Assembly (NCBI GenBank): GCA_004762125.1
Contig: SIHQ01000015.1
Location: 1-64,000 of the forward strand
Reading direction: 5' to 3'
Length of the DNA: 64,000 nucleotides
Source of the DNA: Oceanospirillales bacterium
Lineage (GTDB): Bacteria > Pseudomonadota > Gammaproteobacteria > Pseudomonadales > Endozoicomonadaceae
Position numbers and translations under genes: made by a program. Below, piece after piece: positions 8,153 to 16,736 of the stretch. How positions within the stretch are numbered: position 1 is the stretch's first letter; each line of letters begins with the position of its first letter. Below the pieces are notes generated by a model that saw only the letters and a list, made by a program, of their open reading frames with translations, did no database searches and was not told the origin of the DNA.

Positions 8153-9346
8153 TTATACGCGAGTAACCCGGGCAATAATTGCCTTGATGTATTCAGTCTC
8201 GGGAATGGCTGGATGAATGGGGTGATCTGGTCCCTGATGACCCTGCTCAATGATCTGCAGGTTGCGATCAATATGTCGGCTGCCTGCCCGAAGGGCGTCG
8301 AACAGCACTTCTTTTTGCAGATGCATGGAACAGGAGCAGGACACCAGAATACCGTCCTTTTCTAGCAGGCGCATAGCCAGCTCGTTAATACGGCGGTAAG
8401 CCTGTTCACCAGCTTTGGTGTCTTTACGCTTCTTGATAAAGGCAGGTGGGTCGACGATTACCACGTCAAACTTCTCACCTTCATCACGAAGACCTTTGAG
8501 GGCTGCAAAAGCATCACCATGAAGAGTGCCGACCTTGTCAGCAACGCCATTTAGTTCTGCGTTGTCGTGAACCCATTCAGTCGCTTGCTCTGAGGCATCG
8601 ACACAGATAACCTCGTTGGCTCCGAATACGGCACATTGAACACCCCAGCCACCGATATAACTGAAGACATCCAGAACCCGCTTTCCTTTAACATAGTGAC
8701 GCAGACGGTCACGATTCAGGCGGTGATCATAGAACCAGCCGGTCTTCTGACCTTTCAAAACCGGAGCCAGGAATTTTACGCCATTCTCTTCGAGTTCAAC
8801 TCTCTCAGGCACTTCGCCATAGGCTACTTCAACGTACTCAGAGAGACTCTCCAACTTGCGGCCGTTGCCATCGTTTTTAAGAAGAATGCCTTTCGGACTG
8901 AAGACTTTAACCAAAGCTTCGACGATATCATCTTTGACGGCTTCCATACCGGCAGTGGACATCTGTACGACCAGTACATCATTGAAGCGATCTACAACAA
9001 GACCGGGTAGACCATCACTGTCGCCAAACACCAGGCGGTAGCACTTTGAGTCAAACAACTTTTCACGAAGGCTGAGTGCCACCTTGATACGATGAACCAA
9101 TAATGACTTGTCCAGAACATATTTACTGTCACGACTTACCAGTCGAGCGCAGATCAAACTGTTCGGATTAATATAACCGCTACCTAATGGCTTGCCTTCA
9201 GCGCTTTCAATCTGGATCAGTTCACCGATTTCAAAAGATTTCAAAGGTGAGGTTTGGGTATCCACTTCATTGCTGTAGATCCACAGGTGGCCAGCCTTTA
9301 TACGTCGGTCAGCGCGCTTGTTCAGGCGTAAGGTTTTTAATGTCAT
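8153..9346 (-). CDS. rlmI: 23S rRNA m5C methyltransferase, RlmI-like
   Basis: A 397-residue SAM-dependent methyltransferase of the RlmI/YccW family, which makes m5C1962 in 23S rRNA. Residues 1-80 form a PUA-type RNA-binding domain (LNKRADRRIKAGHLWIYSNEV). The Rossmann methyltransferase core follows, with GKRVLDVFSYIGGWG (SAM site), the DPPAFIKKRKD motif, and ILVSCSCSMHL carrying the catalytic cysteine. The length equals the family norm. Single gene, convergent with the HAD hydrolase. Confidence 0.88.
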   Translation of the reverse strand: MTLKTLRLNKRADRRIKAGHLWIYSNEVDTQTSPLKSFEIGELIQIESAEGKPLGSGYINPNSLICARLVSRDSKYVLDKSLLVHRIKVALSLREKLFDSKCYRLVFGDSDGLPGLVVDRFNDVLVVQMSTAGMEAVKDDIVEALVKVFSPKGILLKNDGNGRKLESLSEYVEVAYGEVPERVELEENGVKFLAPVLKGQKTGWFYDHRLNRDRLRHYVKGKRVLDVFSYIGGWGVQCAVFGANEVICVDASEQATEWVHDNAELNGVADKVGTLHGDAFAALKGLRDEGEKFDVVIVDPPAFIKKRKDTKAGEQAYRRINELAMRLLEKDGILVSCSCSMHLQKEVLFDALRAGSRHIDRNLQIIEQGHQGPDHPIHPAIPETEYIKAIIARVTRV

Positions 9347-9539
9347 AGGAATCGTGTCCCGTTCTTTCAGGAGATCTAGCCATCCGAAGATAAATAGCGC
9401 CTGAAGAAAGATAGTGTCCGAAGAAAGATAATGTATGAAGAATGAGTTGCTGGCGGCGGATTATAGTTTTACGAAAGGTAATGAACCAGCTTTAGCGAGG
9501 CTGTTATGTGAGAAAGCTGCCCCGCTATCACAGAGAGTC

Positions 9540-10028
9540 TCAGGCAATCTTGTCTAACATTGGTTTTTGAGCGTCTTCCTGAGTCAGAGCGCGAACCATA
9601 ATAACTTTGTTAACACCGGTCATGCCATCAATGAATTCACGTTGCATTTCATAGCCACGTTTTTTGAAGAAGTTAATGGTTTCTTCATCAATACATTCTA
9701 CCGTAAGTTCCGGGTAGCGCTTAGCCAAACGGCGTTCAGCTTCTACCAGCAGTTCATTGCCTGTACCCTTTTTTCGGAACTCTTCGTTTACCCAGATCAC
9801 GTCGATGTGGTTTTTTGTTTTTGCAACCAAACCAGCCAGTTTTTCGTCCTGCCAGGCGACCAGCATGCAGGGCCAATTGCCGCGCACATACTTTTCAACA
9901 TCGTCACCTTCAGACCAAGGCATAACGCGATCAGGATCAATCATACTATCGTAGGCTTTTAACAAGGACTCTCGGCAAAGTATTGCAACAGCTCCCATAT
10001 CAATTTCACGCGCTTTTCGAATAATCAT
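9540..10028 (-). CDS. GNAT-family N-acetyltransferase
   Basis: A 162-residue acetyltransferase. The acetyl-CoA binding block is WVNEEFRKKGTGNELLVEAERR at about residues 80-101, preceded by beta-strand HIDVI and followed by a C-terminal strand with FFKKRGYEM. The last 15 residues (TQEDAQKPMLDKIA) look like an unstructured tail. The acceptor substrate cannot be told. It stands alone with a long upstream gap. Confidence 0.75.
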   Translation of the reverse strand: MIIRKAREIDMGAVAILCRESLLKAYDSMIDPDRVMPWSEGDDVEKYVRGNWPCMLVAWQDEKLAGLVAKTKNHIDVIWVNEEFRKKGTGNELLVEAERRLAKRYPELTVECIDEETINFFKKRGYEMQREFIDGMTGVNKVIMVRALTQEDAQKPMLDKIA

Positions 10029-10555
10029 ACTACTACCTACTCTTTTTCTTTATTGAAATACGGCCATACTTAAAATTGATTACTTTGGCGGTATTTGCAT
10101 TCTTTAAGAAACTCTCCTCATCACGGATCAATGATAAAAAGTGAGTTCCTCCATGTTGTTTTCTATGGAATACAGTAAACCCAGATAGATGAAAGAGGAT
10201 TCATTATCTGCGGAACTGTGTGGGCTTGTTTATTAACTGTCTTTTTACTACGAATTTGCCGTATTAGATATTATGAAATACCAGCAAATTGTTTCGTGAT
10301 CGGCTAACAGATATACAGGGACTAGAGAATAATACCTGTAAATTTCACCATAAAGAAATCGTTATTTAGTGTGTAAATCTGTAAATCCAGTGTTTTGCAC
10401 AGACAGGTCGACAACAGTTTGCCAGTTTTCGTCCTCAAAATCGGATTAATCAACCTTGAGGCACCAGAACTACCAATATTTGGGTGTTCGCTACGAATAG
10501 TCGCAGAACGAGCATACCATTACCCTGCTCTCCATCAATAAATGAGGCGAGAGTA
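10029..10555. other. Long intergenic gap
   Basis: 527 bp without a credible gene. It holds the upstream regions of the divergent acetyltransferase gene and the small gene at 10556, is AT-rich, and shows no clear hairpin or coding remnant. Confidence 0.5.
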
Positions 10556-10876
10556 ATGACAACACATCTTCAGGACAATCTGGCAGAAATGTTATTTGGC
10601 TTTCACAACCTCGAGGATATAGATCAGTTGAAAGAACTGGTTGGAGCTGCAAATAAGGGAACAGCCACTGGCGCTAATCATTTTATCGAAGTTACAAGCG
10701 AGTCTATTAAACCCGACGATTTGAAAGATTATCTGCGTTGCTATCCACTGGCTCAGGCGATGGTGTCGATGATTCGTCATTATGAATTAAACCGGGATGT
10801 GGACACATTAAGAATTGTACTGGAAGCTGTGATCGACGGCCTTGAAGAGGCTGATGAAAGAGAATTGCTTCACTGA
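10556..10876 (+). CDS. Small hypothetical protein, acidic and helical
   Basis: A 106-residue protein starting at an ATG preceded by GAGGCGAGAG; an in-frame extension to 10484 lacks a site and looks like untranslated leader. It is acidic and leucine-rich (LQDNLAEMLFGFHNLEDIDQL; DVDTLRIVLEAVIDGLEEAD), probably all-helical, with no signal peptide. I do not recognise the family. In the same frame, immediately after its TGA, a dioxygenase remnant continues, so the gene may have lost its original downstream neighbour. Confidence 0.55.
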   Translation: MTTHLQDNLAEMLFGFHNLEDIDQLKELVGAANKGTATGANHFIEVTSESIKPDDLKDYLRCYPLAQAMVSMIRHYELNRDVDTLRIVLEAVIDGLEEADERELLH

Positions 10877-11113
10877 GCAACCAAAACTCAGGAAGTCGTT
10901 CCCGTCGACCAAAATATCCATCTGGATTTTCAAGTGGAAAAGGTGACTGGCCAAAGATTACAGGGAATTATTTATTTAACAGACACCAAGGAAAATCAGG
11001 GTGCCTTCTGTTGTGTTCCCGAGTTGTTCAAGCAAAGTGACAAACTCAGATATAGATCCAGCCTTAAACTCTCAGAGCTAGGCAGGAAATTACTTGGGAT
11101 AGATGGTTACTAA
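10877..11113 (+). pseudogene. Phytanoyl-CoA dioxygenase-family remnant
   Basis: An open frame without a start codon, reading VPVDQNIHLDFQVEKVTGQ and then GIIYLTDTKENQGAFCCVP before a TAA at 11111. The second block is typical of phytanoyl-CoA dioxygenase (PhyH)-like Fe(II)/2-oxoglutarate enzymes, where it follows the metal-binding HxD (here the H and D of IHLD). Only about 75 codons remain of a family of roughly 250-300 residues, so both ends are lost. Its stop overlaps the end of the convergent amidase gene. Confidence 0.6.
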
Positions 11114-11748
11114 CCCTTGGTTTTTTCTTCCGTAAACTGACTGAGTTTTTTCCAGAATGAGGATCTTTCTGCTTCTGATTCAGGCTCTTTGCCAGCCTGT
11201 TTGAGCAATTGCTCTCTTAACTCACTGGAACAGATACCCTTTCTTGCGGGATACATTTGTCCTGGGCAGGTATGTTGATAGAACTTGTGCCAATCAAAAC
11301 AGATTCCCGGATCAGCCTTGCCGCGAAAACCAGCGATATGCTCATGACCAAGAATACGATCAGGGTCATTCAGCTTTGGATAAAGAGCCTGTAACTGCTG
11401 AACCACTTCAAACAGTGTCTGGTACTGTTCTTCGGTATAGGGAAAGATATTGCCGTTGTAATTAATCAGCTCAATGCCAATGGCAAAATCGTTAAATGCT
11501 TCTTTGCCATGCCAGCGACTGACACCGGCATGCCAAGCCCTGTGAGCTTTACCATTCAGGCAGTTCACTATTTCATAAACAGCGCCATCCAGATCAATAA
11601 CCAGATGTGCAGAAACGCCGTCTTCGGCTGAGAAGATTCGCAGAGTTTCCTGAAGATCAACCGCGGTGTAGTGAAGCACCAGAAATTCCACAGGGATTTG
11701 TTGGTGGTCACAATTAGGGCTGAGGCGTTGAATGATGTTGAGAGTCAT
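11110..11748 (-). CDS. N-acetylmuramoyl-L-alanine amidase (Amidase_2/AmpD-like)
   Basis: A 212-residue zinc amidase that would cut the bond between MurNAc and the peptide stem. Zinc-site blocks visible: LVLHYTAV (first His), GHEHIAGFRGKADPG (second His and the Asp region), with AIGIELINYNG between them. No signal peptide is seen, so it would be cytoplasmic like AmpD and act in wall recycling, or be delivered otherwise. Its ATG overlaps the stop of the AraC regulator gene by four bases, so the two form an operon. Confidence 0.82.
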   Translation of the reverse strand: MTLNIIQRLSPNCDHQQIPVEFLVLHYTAVDLQETLRIFSAEDGVSAHLVIDLDGAVYEIVNCLNGKAHRAWHAGVSRWHGKEAFNDFAIGIELINYNGNIFPYTEEQYQTLFEVVQQLQALYPKLNDPDRILGHEHIAGFRGKADPGICFDWHKFYQHTCPGQMYPARKGICSSELREQLLKQAGKEPESEAERSSFWKKLSQFTEEKTKG

Positions 11749-12575
11749 GTCAGATCAATGGTTTTTAACCACTCTTTCGGTGACATTCCGGTCCGGCTTC
11801 GAAAGACTCGAGCCAGAGCAGAAGCATTCTCATAACCTACCTCATTTGCTACCCAGCCGACAGGCTTATTCTGCTTCAGTAAACCCTTGGCTATTTCGAT
11901 TCTCCAGCTGGACAGATAATCGTTGGGCGTGATGCCAATGGTCTTTTTAAAGTGCTCGGCAAACCGTGAACGTGACATCATCGCTTTTTCCGACAGCTCT
12001 ACCAGAGACCAGTTCTGCTCCGGTTGGTTGTGTATCACTTCCAGAGCGTTAGCCAATTTTGGGTCGGACAGTCCTGCCAGTAATCCGCCATTGATATCAC
12101 CGGAAGACAACAGGTGACGTAATAACTGAATGATCATCACCTCACACAGGCGATCCATAATAATTTGTCGAGCACTCTGTGTTGAATAAGCTTCTTCAAA
12201 CAACCAGTCAATGGTTGCCTGAAGTCGCCCGGCCTTGGCCAGAGGAATACAAACAACATCGGGTATGGAGCTGGCTAGTGGATTTGTAGACCCGGAACCG
12301 TAGTGAACTTCGGCACAAACGATCTCGGTCTGATCGGCGTCTTCGGCCATGATTCGGTGCTGGGTTGGTCTGGGGTAAAACAATAGCGTCGGTTCATCAA
12401 AGGTCAGATCACTTTTTCCGTGGATCTGAATGGTCAGTTTCCCCTTTCTTAAAAGGTGGATATGACCTGTCTGAGCATCAGGCTCTTCAAAGGATGAAAG
12501 GCCACAAAGCTGGCCGGAGTAAAAGACTCCAGCGGATATAGAAAAACGGTTCAATACCGAAGAAAGTTGATCCAT
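11745..12575 (-). CDS. AraC-family transcriptional regulator with cupin sensor
   Basis: A 276-residue regulator. Residues 1-160 form a cupin-like sensor (GHIHLLRKGKLTIQIHG; LLFYPRPTQHRI), of the type found in AraC regulators of the CuxR/cupin_6 kind. Residues 175-275 hold two helix-turn-helices (WSLVELSEKAMMSRSRFAEH; VGWVANEVGYENASALARVF) with the classic closing GMSPKEW. It is translationally coupled to the amidase gene downstream and divergent from the YHS-protein gene, so it may control either side. The ligand is unknown. Confidence 0.85.
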   Translation of the reverse strand: MDQLSSVLNRFSISAGVFYSGQLCGLSSFEEPDAQTGHIHLLRKGKLTIQIHGKSDLTFDEPTLLFYPRPTQHRIMAEDADQTEIVCAEVHYGSGSTNPLASSIPDVVCIPLAKAGRLQATIDWLFEEAYSTQSARQIIMDRLCEVMIIQLLRHLLSSGDINGGLLAGLSDPKLANALEVIHNQPEQNWSLVELSEKAMMSRSRFAEHFKKTIGITPNDYLSSWRIEIAKGLLKQNKPVGWVANEVGYENASALARVFRSRTGMSPKEWLKTIDLT

Positions 12576-12701
12576 GGGACGAATTGATCCAAATTCAGGA
12601 CGGATTAAGCCAAATCATCTCACAGATGCCTATATATTTCTTCCTAAGCAGGGGCAAACGACAGGCTCCTGAGCTTACTTTAAGAAAGCATGGAGAGAAA
12701 A

Positions 12702-13184
12702 ATGAACCTTTTGAAGACATCTCTGAAAACGTTGGTAGCTGCTTCGGCTTTAGCTATTTCCGGATCTCTGTTTGCCGCAGACATCGATATAAATGCAGAC
12801 AAGAACGATGTTGCGCTACACGGATATGACGCTGTCAGTTACTTTACTGTAGGAAAGCCAACAGAAGGTTCTTTTGAATACACGGCCACTTACAAGAATG
12901 CCATTTTCAAATTCTCATCGGCTGAAAATCGTAACAAATTCCGCGCTGATCCTGATCACTATGCACCCCAATACGGTGGGTACTGTGCCTTTGGTACAAC
13001 GGTAGAAAAGAAATTTGATGGTGATCCAAGTGCCTGGAAAGTAGTCGACGGAAAACTTTATTTGAACCTCAACAAGAACGTTCAGAAAAGATGGTTGAGT
13101 GATGTTCCGGGATACATCGAATCTGCGAACACACTATGGCCAGAAATCAGTCAAATTACTGTCAAAGAATTAAGTGAACGGTAA
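12702..13184 (+). CDS. Exported YHS-domain protein
   Basis: A 160-residue exported protein. ATG 12702 is chosen because GGAG lies six bases before it. Signal peptide at 1-25 (LVAASALAISGSLFAAD). The YHS-type domain follows: VALHGYDAVSYFTVGKPTEG, then ATYKNAIFKFSSAENRNKF and YGGYCAFG. YHS domains occur in copper ATPases and other metal proteins. In this secreted group (seen beside DoxX, thioredoxin and similar genes) the function is undefined. Its place 5' of the thioredoxin and bufferin genes suggests a metal-handling role; that link is inference. Confidence 0.78.
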   Translation: MNLLKTSLKTLVAASALAISGSLFAADIDINADKNDVALHGYDAVSYFTVGKPTEGSFEYTATYKNAIFKFSSAENRNKFRADPDHYAPQYGGYCAFGTTVEKKFDGDPSAWKVVDGKLYLNLNKNVQKRWLSDVPGYIESANTLWPEISQITVKELSER

Positions 13185-13256
13185 AGACTAAAAAAAATGG
13201 TGGCGGTGTGAATCCATACTGCCCGTTCATCAGTATATGAGTGAAGAGAGAACGAG

Positions 13257-13589
13257 ATGAGTGTTCTGGATATAAAAGACAGCAATCACTTTGCACAGAT
13301 TAGTAATGAGTCAGAGTGGACGCTGGTGGATTTCTGGGCGCCCTGGTGTGGACCTTGCAAGATGATGACACCGGTACTGGAAAAAGTAGCCGTTGATTAT
13401 CAGAAGCAGCTGACCACAACCAAAGCCAATGTTGATGAACTGCAGCAGCTAGCAAGTCAGTTTGGCATCAGAGGTATTCCAACTCTGGTTTTGCTGCACA
13501 ACGGCAAGCCTGTTGACCAGATATCCGGAGCACAGCCTGAGCAGGCCCTTAATAAGTGGTTAGATAAACATCTGACCGTTATCTCTTAA
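13257..13589 (+). CDS. Thioredoxin
   Basis: A 110-residue classical thioredoxin with the WCGPCK active site (Cys31/Cys34), the cis-proline loop GIRGIPTLVLL, and no signal peptide, so cytoplasmic. It lies 33 bp upstream of the bufferin precursor gene and is likely in the same transcript. It could keep precursor cysteines reduced before modification, though this is inference. It is probably not the main housekeeping TrxA, given its location and slightly divergent ends. Confidence 0.85.
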   Translation: MSVLDIKDSNHFAQISNESEWTLVDFWAPWCGPCKMMTPVLEKVAVDYQKQLTTTKANVDELQQLASQFGIRGIPTLVLLHNGKPVDQISGAQPEQALNKWLDKHLTVIS

Positions 13590-13622
13590 AAAAAACAATT
13601 ACCAACCAAAAGGATTGTGACC

Positions 13623-13901
13623 ATGAACAAAAAAGCCCTTATTTGTGCCGGTTTTGCTGCAGCCCTGTCCATAGGTGCGGTTTCTTCTGCCCAGGCAGCT
13701 TCCAAAGAAAAGTGTTATGGCATCGCCAAAGCTGGTCAGAATGACTGCGCTAATCTGGCTGGTACTCATTCCTGTGCTGGTCAAGCCAAAAATGATGATG
13801 CTATTGGTGAATGGAAAGCAGTAAAGAAAGGTACGTGTAAGGAATTGGGTGGTTACAGCAAAGCTGAAGCCAAGAAACTTTGGAAAGAAAAGAAAGCCTG
13901 A
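13623..13901 (+). CDS. bufA1: Bufferin-type RiPP precursor (DUF2282), copper-binding
   Basis: A 92-residue precursor of the DUF2282/BufA1 family. ATG 13623 has AAGGA eight bases upstream. A signal peptide (MNKKALICAGFAAALSIGAV, cleaved near AQA-AS at 25) is followed by a short lysine-rich core with four cysteines at 31, 42, 51 and 72, in the contexts KCYG, NDCA, HSCAG and GTCKELGG. In studied bufferins, MNIO enzymes turn core cysteines into thiooxazole-type groups that bind copper, and the product is exported to the periplasm to buffer copper. bufB, bufC and a DoxX gene follow at once, giving a complete operon. Confidence 0.85.
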   Translation: MNKKALICAGFAAALSIGAVSSAQAASKEKCYGIAKAGQNDCANLAGTHSCAGQAKNDDAIGEWKAVKKGTCKELGGYSKAEAKKLWKEKKA

Positions 13902-13932
13902 TTGGAACAAAGAGTGAGCTGGAGTGATTGAG

Positions 13933-14820
13933 ATGAACTCAAGGATTGAAACAGAGAAGCGAACCCCTGTTGGTGTAGGCCTAAGGCATGTTCACTATCA
14001 GGAAGCCTTGGAAAATCCCGCTGACCTTGATTTCATTGAAGTGCATTCCGAGAACTTCTTTGCCAGAGGCGGTGCTCTGCCCGCCTTATTGAAAGAGGTG
14101 TCAGAACTCTATCCGGTCAGCCTTCATGGCACATCACTGGGTCTGGGTTCATCAGCAGGTATTTCAGAACGGCATCTGAAATCCTTGCAACAGCTGGTCA
14201 GTAAAATATCCCCCATTTTGGTGTCTGATCATGCGGCTTATGCCTGGGGACAAATAGGTGATCAACTGCATCATGCAGGAGACTTATTACCTATCGCGTT
14301 TAATGAGCAATCATTGCAGACGATGATTGACAACATCAATCGTGTTCAGGAAAGTTTGCAACGTACAATACTGGTTGAAAACCTATCGGCGTATCTTGAG
14401 CCAAAGAGCAGCACGTTTACCGAAACAGAATTTCTTACTGAGTTAGCGAGGCGAACAGATTGTCGTCTTCTGATTGATATTAATAACCTTGCTGTGAACG
14501 CTATTAACAATCATTCGGCAGATATTGCCGGAGATATGGCTCAGTGGATATACAACATTCCATCCAGCATCGTCGGTGAAATTCACTTGGCAGGCTGCAC
14601 ACCTGTTGCGACTGACGAAATTATGGTGGATGACCACAGCAAGATGGTTTCAGATATCGTCTGGAACGTATATGAACAGGCGCTTTCTCACTTTGGCGCA
14701 ACACCCACTTTGATTGAGTGGGATACAGATTTACCTGAGTGGTCGGTACTGCTAACTGAGGCTGAAAAAGCCAGAGCTATTGCTGCCAGAGTTTCCCGAA
14801 AGAAAGAGGGGAGCCTGTGA
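13933..14820 (+). CDS. bufB1: MNIO-family RiPP-modifying enzyme (DUF692), BufB
   Basis: A 295-residue DUF692 protein, the multinuclear non-haem iron oxidase family of MbnB, TglH and BufB. ATG 13933 is preferred, with GGAG eight bases upstream. Family blocks: GVGLRHVHYQEAL, DFIEVHSENFF, SLHGTSLGLGSS, VSDHAAYAW (metal His/Asp), ILVENLSAYL (Glu), DINNLAVN (Asp, Asn), GEIHLAGC (Glu, His) and LIEWDTDLPEW (Glu, Asp). These supply the iron ligands. It would oxidise the cysteines of the adjacent precursor. Its stop overlaps the next gene's GTG. Confidence 0.88.
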   Translation: MNSRIETEKRTPVGVGLRHVHYQEALENPADLDFIEVHSENFFARGGALPALLKEVSELYPVSLHGTSLGLGSSAGISERHLKSLQQLVSKISPILVSDHAAYAWGQIGDQLHHAGDLLPIAFNEQSLQTMIDNINRVQESLQRTILVENLSAYLEPKSSTFTETEFLTELARRTDCRLLIDINNLAVNAINNHSADIAGDMAQWIYNIPSSIVGEIHLAGCTPVATDEIMVDDHSKMVSDIVWNVYEQALSHFGATPTLIEWDTDLPEWSVLLTEAEKARAIAARVSRKKEGSL

Positions 14821-15614
14821 ACATAAGCAATAGCGAAGAACAGAACAACCTGTTGGCCGCCATTACGAATCGTGGCCCTGCATCCGAGTTTGAACAAAAG
14901 GGTTTGGAAGCCTACCAGAGAAACTTCAAGGCTAATGCCATTAGAGCGCTTGAAATCAGTTTTCCTGTTATTACACAATTGCTGGGAGAAGAACCGTTCA
15001 GACAGTTTTGTAGAGAATTCATAGCTGTTTCCCTCCCGGAAACCGGAGATTGGGGTGAATGGGGAGAGCAATTCCCTATTTGGTTAGAAAATCATGAAAT
15101 CAGTATTGAACTGCCTTATATCAGTGACTGCGCAAAACTTGATTGGTTGCACCATCAGGCTGAAAGAGCTGAAGATTATCATCTGAATACAGAGTCCTAT
15201 CAGTTACTCGTCAATGAAGATGCTGCGTTGGGTACTTTTTCAGTAAACCCTACTGTTCAGATTTTTAAATCGGATTATCCCATTGTGGATATCTGGTTAG
15301 CTCATAATTTGCCGGAAAAAGATCGACCTGAATTTTTAGAGACGGCAAGAACAAAGCTTGAGAGCAGGCAAGGACAAACCATTTTACTCTGGCGTCAACA
15401 CTGGCAAGTCCAGGTTCGAGCCATTAGTTCAGAAGAGCATCTCTGGCTAAAATCATTGTCAAAAAAATGGTCACTGGAGCAGTCTCTGGATTGTCTTGAA
15501 CAGACATTACCAAAACATCATTTTGCTTTTGAAGCATGGCTGCCAGGGGCTATTGAGAGCCATCTCATTATTGGCTTTGAACAAGAATCACAACTTTCAG
15601 GGATACCGCAATGA
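14817..15614 (+). CDS. bufC1: DUF2063-family partner protein, BufC
   Basis: A 265-residue DUF2063 protein. The N-terminal domain shows the family signature (GLEAYQRNFKANAIRALEIS, FPVITQLLGEE, FREFIA-like block). In bufferin and related RiPP pathways this protein binds the precursor and presents it to the DUF692 enzyme, as MbnC does for MbnB. The GTG start overlaps the bufB stop (GTGA), and its own stop overlaps the DoxX start, so the three are translationally coupled. Confidence 0.85.
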   Translation: MNISNSEEQNNLLAAITNRGPASEFEQKGLEAYQRNFKANAIRALEISFPVITQLLGEEPFRQFCREFIAVSLPETGDWGEWGEQFPIWLENHEISIELPYISDCAKLDWLHHQAERAEDYHLNTESYQLLVNEDAALGTFSVNPTVQIFKSDYPIVDIWLAHNLPEKDRPEFLETARTKLESRQGQTILLWRQHWQVQVRAISSEEHLWLKSLSKKWSLEQSLDCLEQTLPKHHFAFEAWLPGAIESHLIIGFEQESQLSGIPQ

Positions 15615-16054
15615 ATACGAACCGCCCGGCACTCTTCAGAGTTCATAAGAGCTTTTCTGAATGGCTGAATTTTTTACAGCCATTATTGTTGTTGGCAGCA
15701 AGGGTGTATGTAGCCTGGGTGTTCTTTGCTTCAGGTTTAACCAAGATTGATGATTGGGACACAACCCTGTTTCTTTTCGAGCTTGAATACGCGGTGCCGT
15801 TTATTTCACCTGCTCTTGCCGCCTGGTTAGGCACTGCTGGAGAGCTGATCTTACCGGTATTGTTGGTCTTCGGGCTATTTGGACGTTTAGGCGCTCTGGG
15901 TCTTACCGCTGTAAATATTGTTGCGGTGGTGAGTCTCTCTGAAATAGCTCCGGCCGCTCTTACCCTACATTATCTCTGGGGTGTGCTTTTACTTGGCGTT
16001 GTCGCTTTTGGTCCAGGAAAACTATCTGTGGATAACGTTATCGGTACTGAATAA
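15611..16054 (+). CDS. DoxX-family membrane protein of the bufferin operon
   Basis: A 147-residue inner-membrane protein with about four transmembrane segments (LLLLAARVYVAWVFFASGL; ALAAWLGTAGELILPVLLVF; ALGLTAVNIVAVV; WGVLLLGVVAFG). It matches DoxX, a quinone-linked small membrane family that regularly ends bufferin (gig-type) operons. It may recycle redox equivalents for the modifying enzyme or take part in export; neither is shown. ATG overlaps the bufC stop. A strong terminator lies about 80 bp downstream. Confidence 0.82.
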   Translation: MNTNRPALFRVHKSFSEWLNFLQPLLLLAARVYVAWVFFASGLTKIDDWDTTLFLFELEYAVPFISPALAAWLGTAGELILPVLLVFGLFGRLGALGLTAVNIVAVVSLSEIAPAALTLHYLWGVLLLGVVAFGPGKLSVDNVIGTE

Positions 16055-16135
16055 TAGTTTGATCCCTACTCCACCAGTGTTGTAACAAACTCTGGGTGAG
16101 AAAGATGTCGCCCCCAACGATTTCTCTCACATTTA

Positions 16136-16171
16136 GCTGCGATTCCGCTCTCTGGTTTCGCAGCTTTTTTT
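16136..16171 (+). terminator. Rho-independent terminator of the bufferin operon
   Basis: GCTGCGA (16136-16142) pairs perfectly with TCGCAGC (16158-16164) and is followed by seven Ts. It closes the operon ending with the DoxX gene. Confidence 0.85.
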
Positions 16172-16255
16172 CTTCTTCTTCTTCTCTTGATCTCCCTCGA
16201 TGAACCAGTAAGAGCCTTAGGGTGTATCATTGCCCCAATTTTACTGGAGATGAAC

Positions 16256-16666
16256 ATGGCTAAAGGCTTACTAAAGCATCAGGAACGTCAGAATGCACTG
16301 AACCTGCTGGGCAAAGATTTGACCCGTAGAGCTTCTTCAAAATGTGAGCTTTGTGAAGCCTCCGGTGTGTCTCTGAAGATTTATGAAGTTGCCCCTGTGC
16401 CTTCTGATCCTGAAATTGAACATTGCCTGATGACGTGTGATACCTGCAGGGAGCAGCTGACTCACTTTGAAAAGAAACCCAAGCATATGCAGGCTGACCA
16501 CTGGCGTTGTCTGGGTAAAACAATCTGGGGCACCTTACCAGCAGCACAAGTCATGTCGGTTCGTATCCTGCGACAAATGTCAGAAAAATTCCCGTGGGCA
16601 GCAGAAATAATGGAGCACGTCTATCTGGATTCTGAAATTGAAAGTTGGGTGGCAAAGACGGACTGA
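16256..16666 (+). CDS. PhnA-like zinc-ribbon protein
   Basis: A 136-residue cytoplasmic protein. The ATG at 16256 has GGAG six bases upstream. A CxxC pair in SSKCELCEASG and another in MTCDTCREQL form a zinc ribbon like that of PhnA-domain proteins, followed by a conserved-looking HWRCLGKTIWG segment and a helical tail. PhnA proteins carry the name from the phosphonate operon, but no role in phosphonate use is established for this subgroup. It is monocistronic after the bufferin terminator. Confidence 0.65.
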   Translation: MAKGLLKHQERQNALNLLGKDLTRRASSKCELCEASGVSLKIYEVAPVPSDPEIEHCLMTCDTCREQLTHFEKKPKHMQADHWRCLGKTIWGTLPAAQVMSVRILRQMSEKFPWAAEIMEHVYLDSEIESWVAKTD

Positions 16667-16736
16667 GTGAATATCTGAAATTGCCGATATAAGGTTTGAT
16701 GAGCAAACATTCCTGGAAATATTGCTGGCAAGCCTT

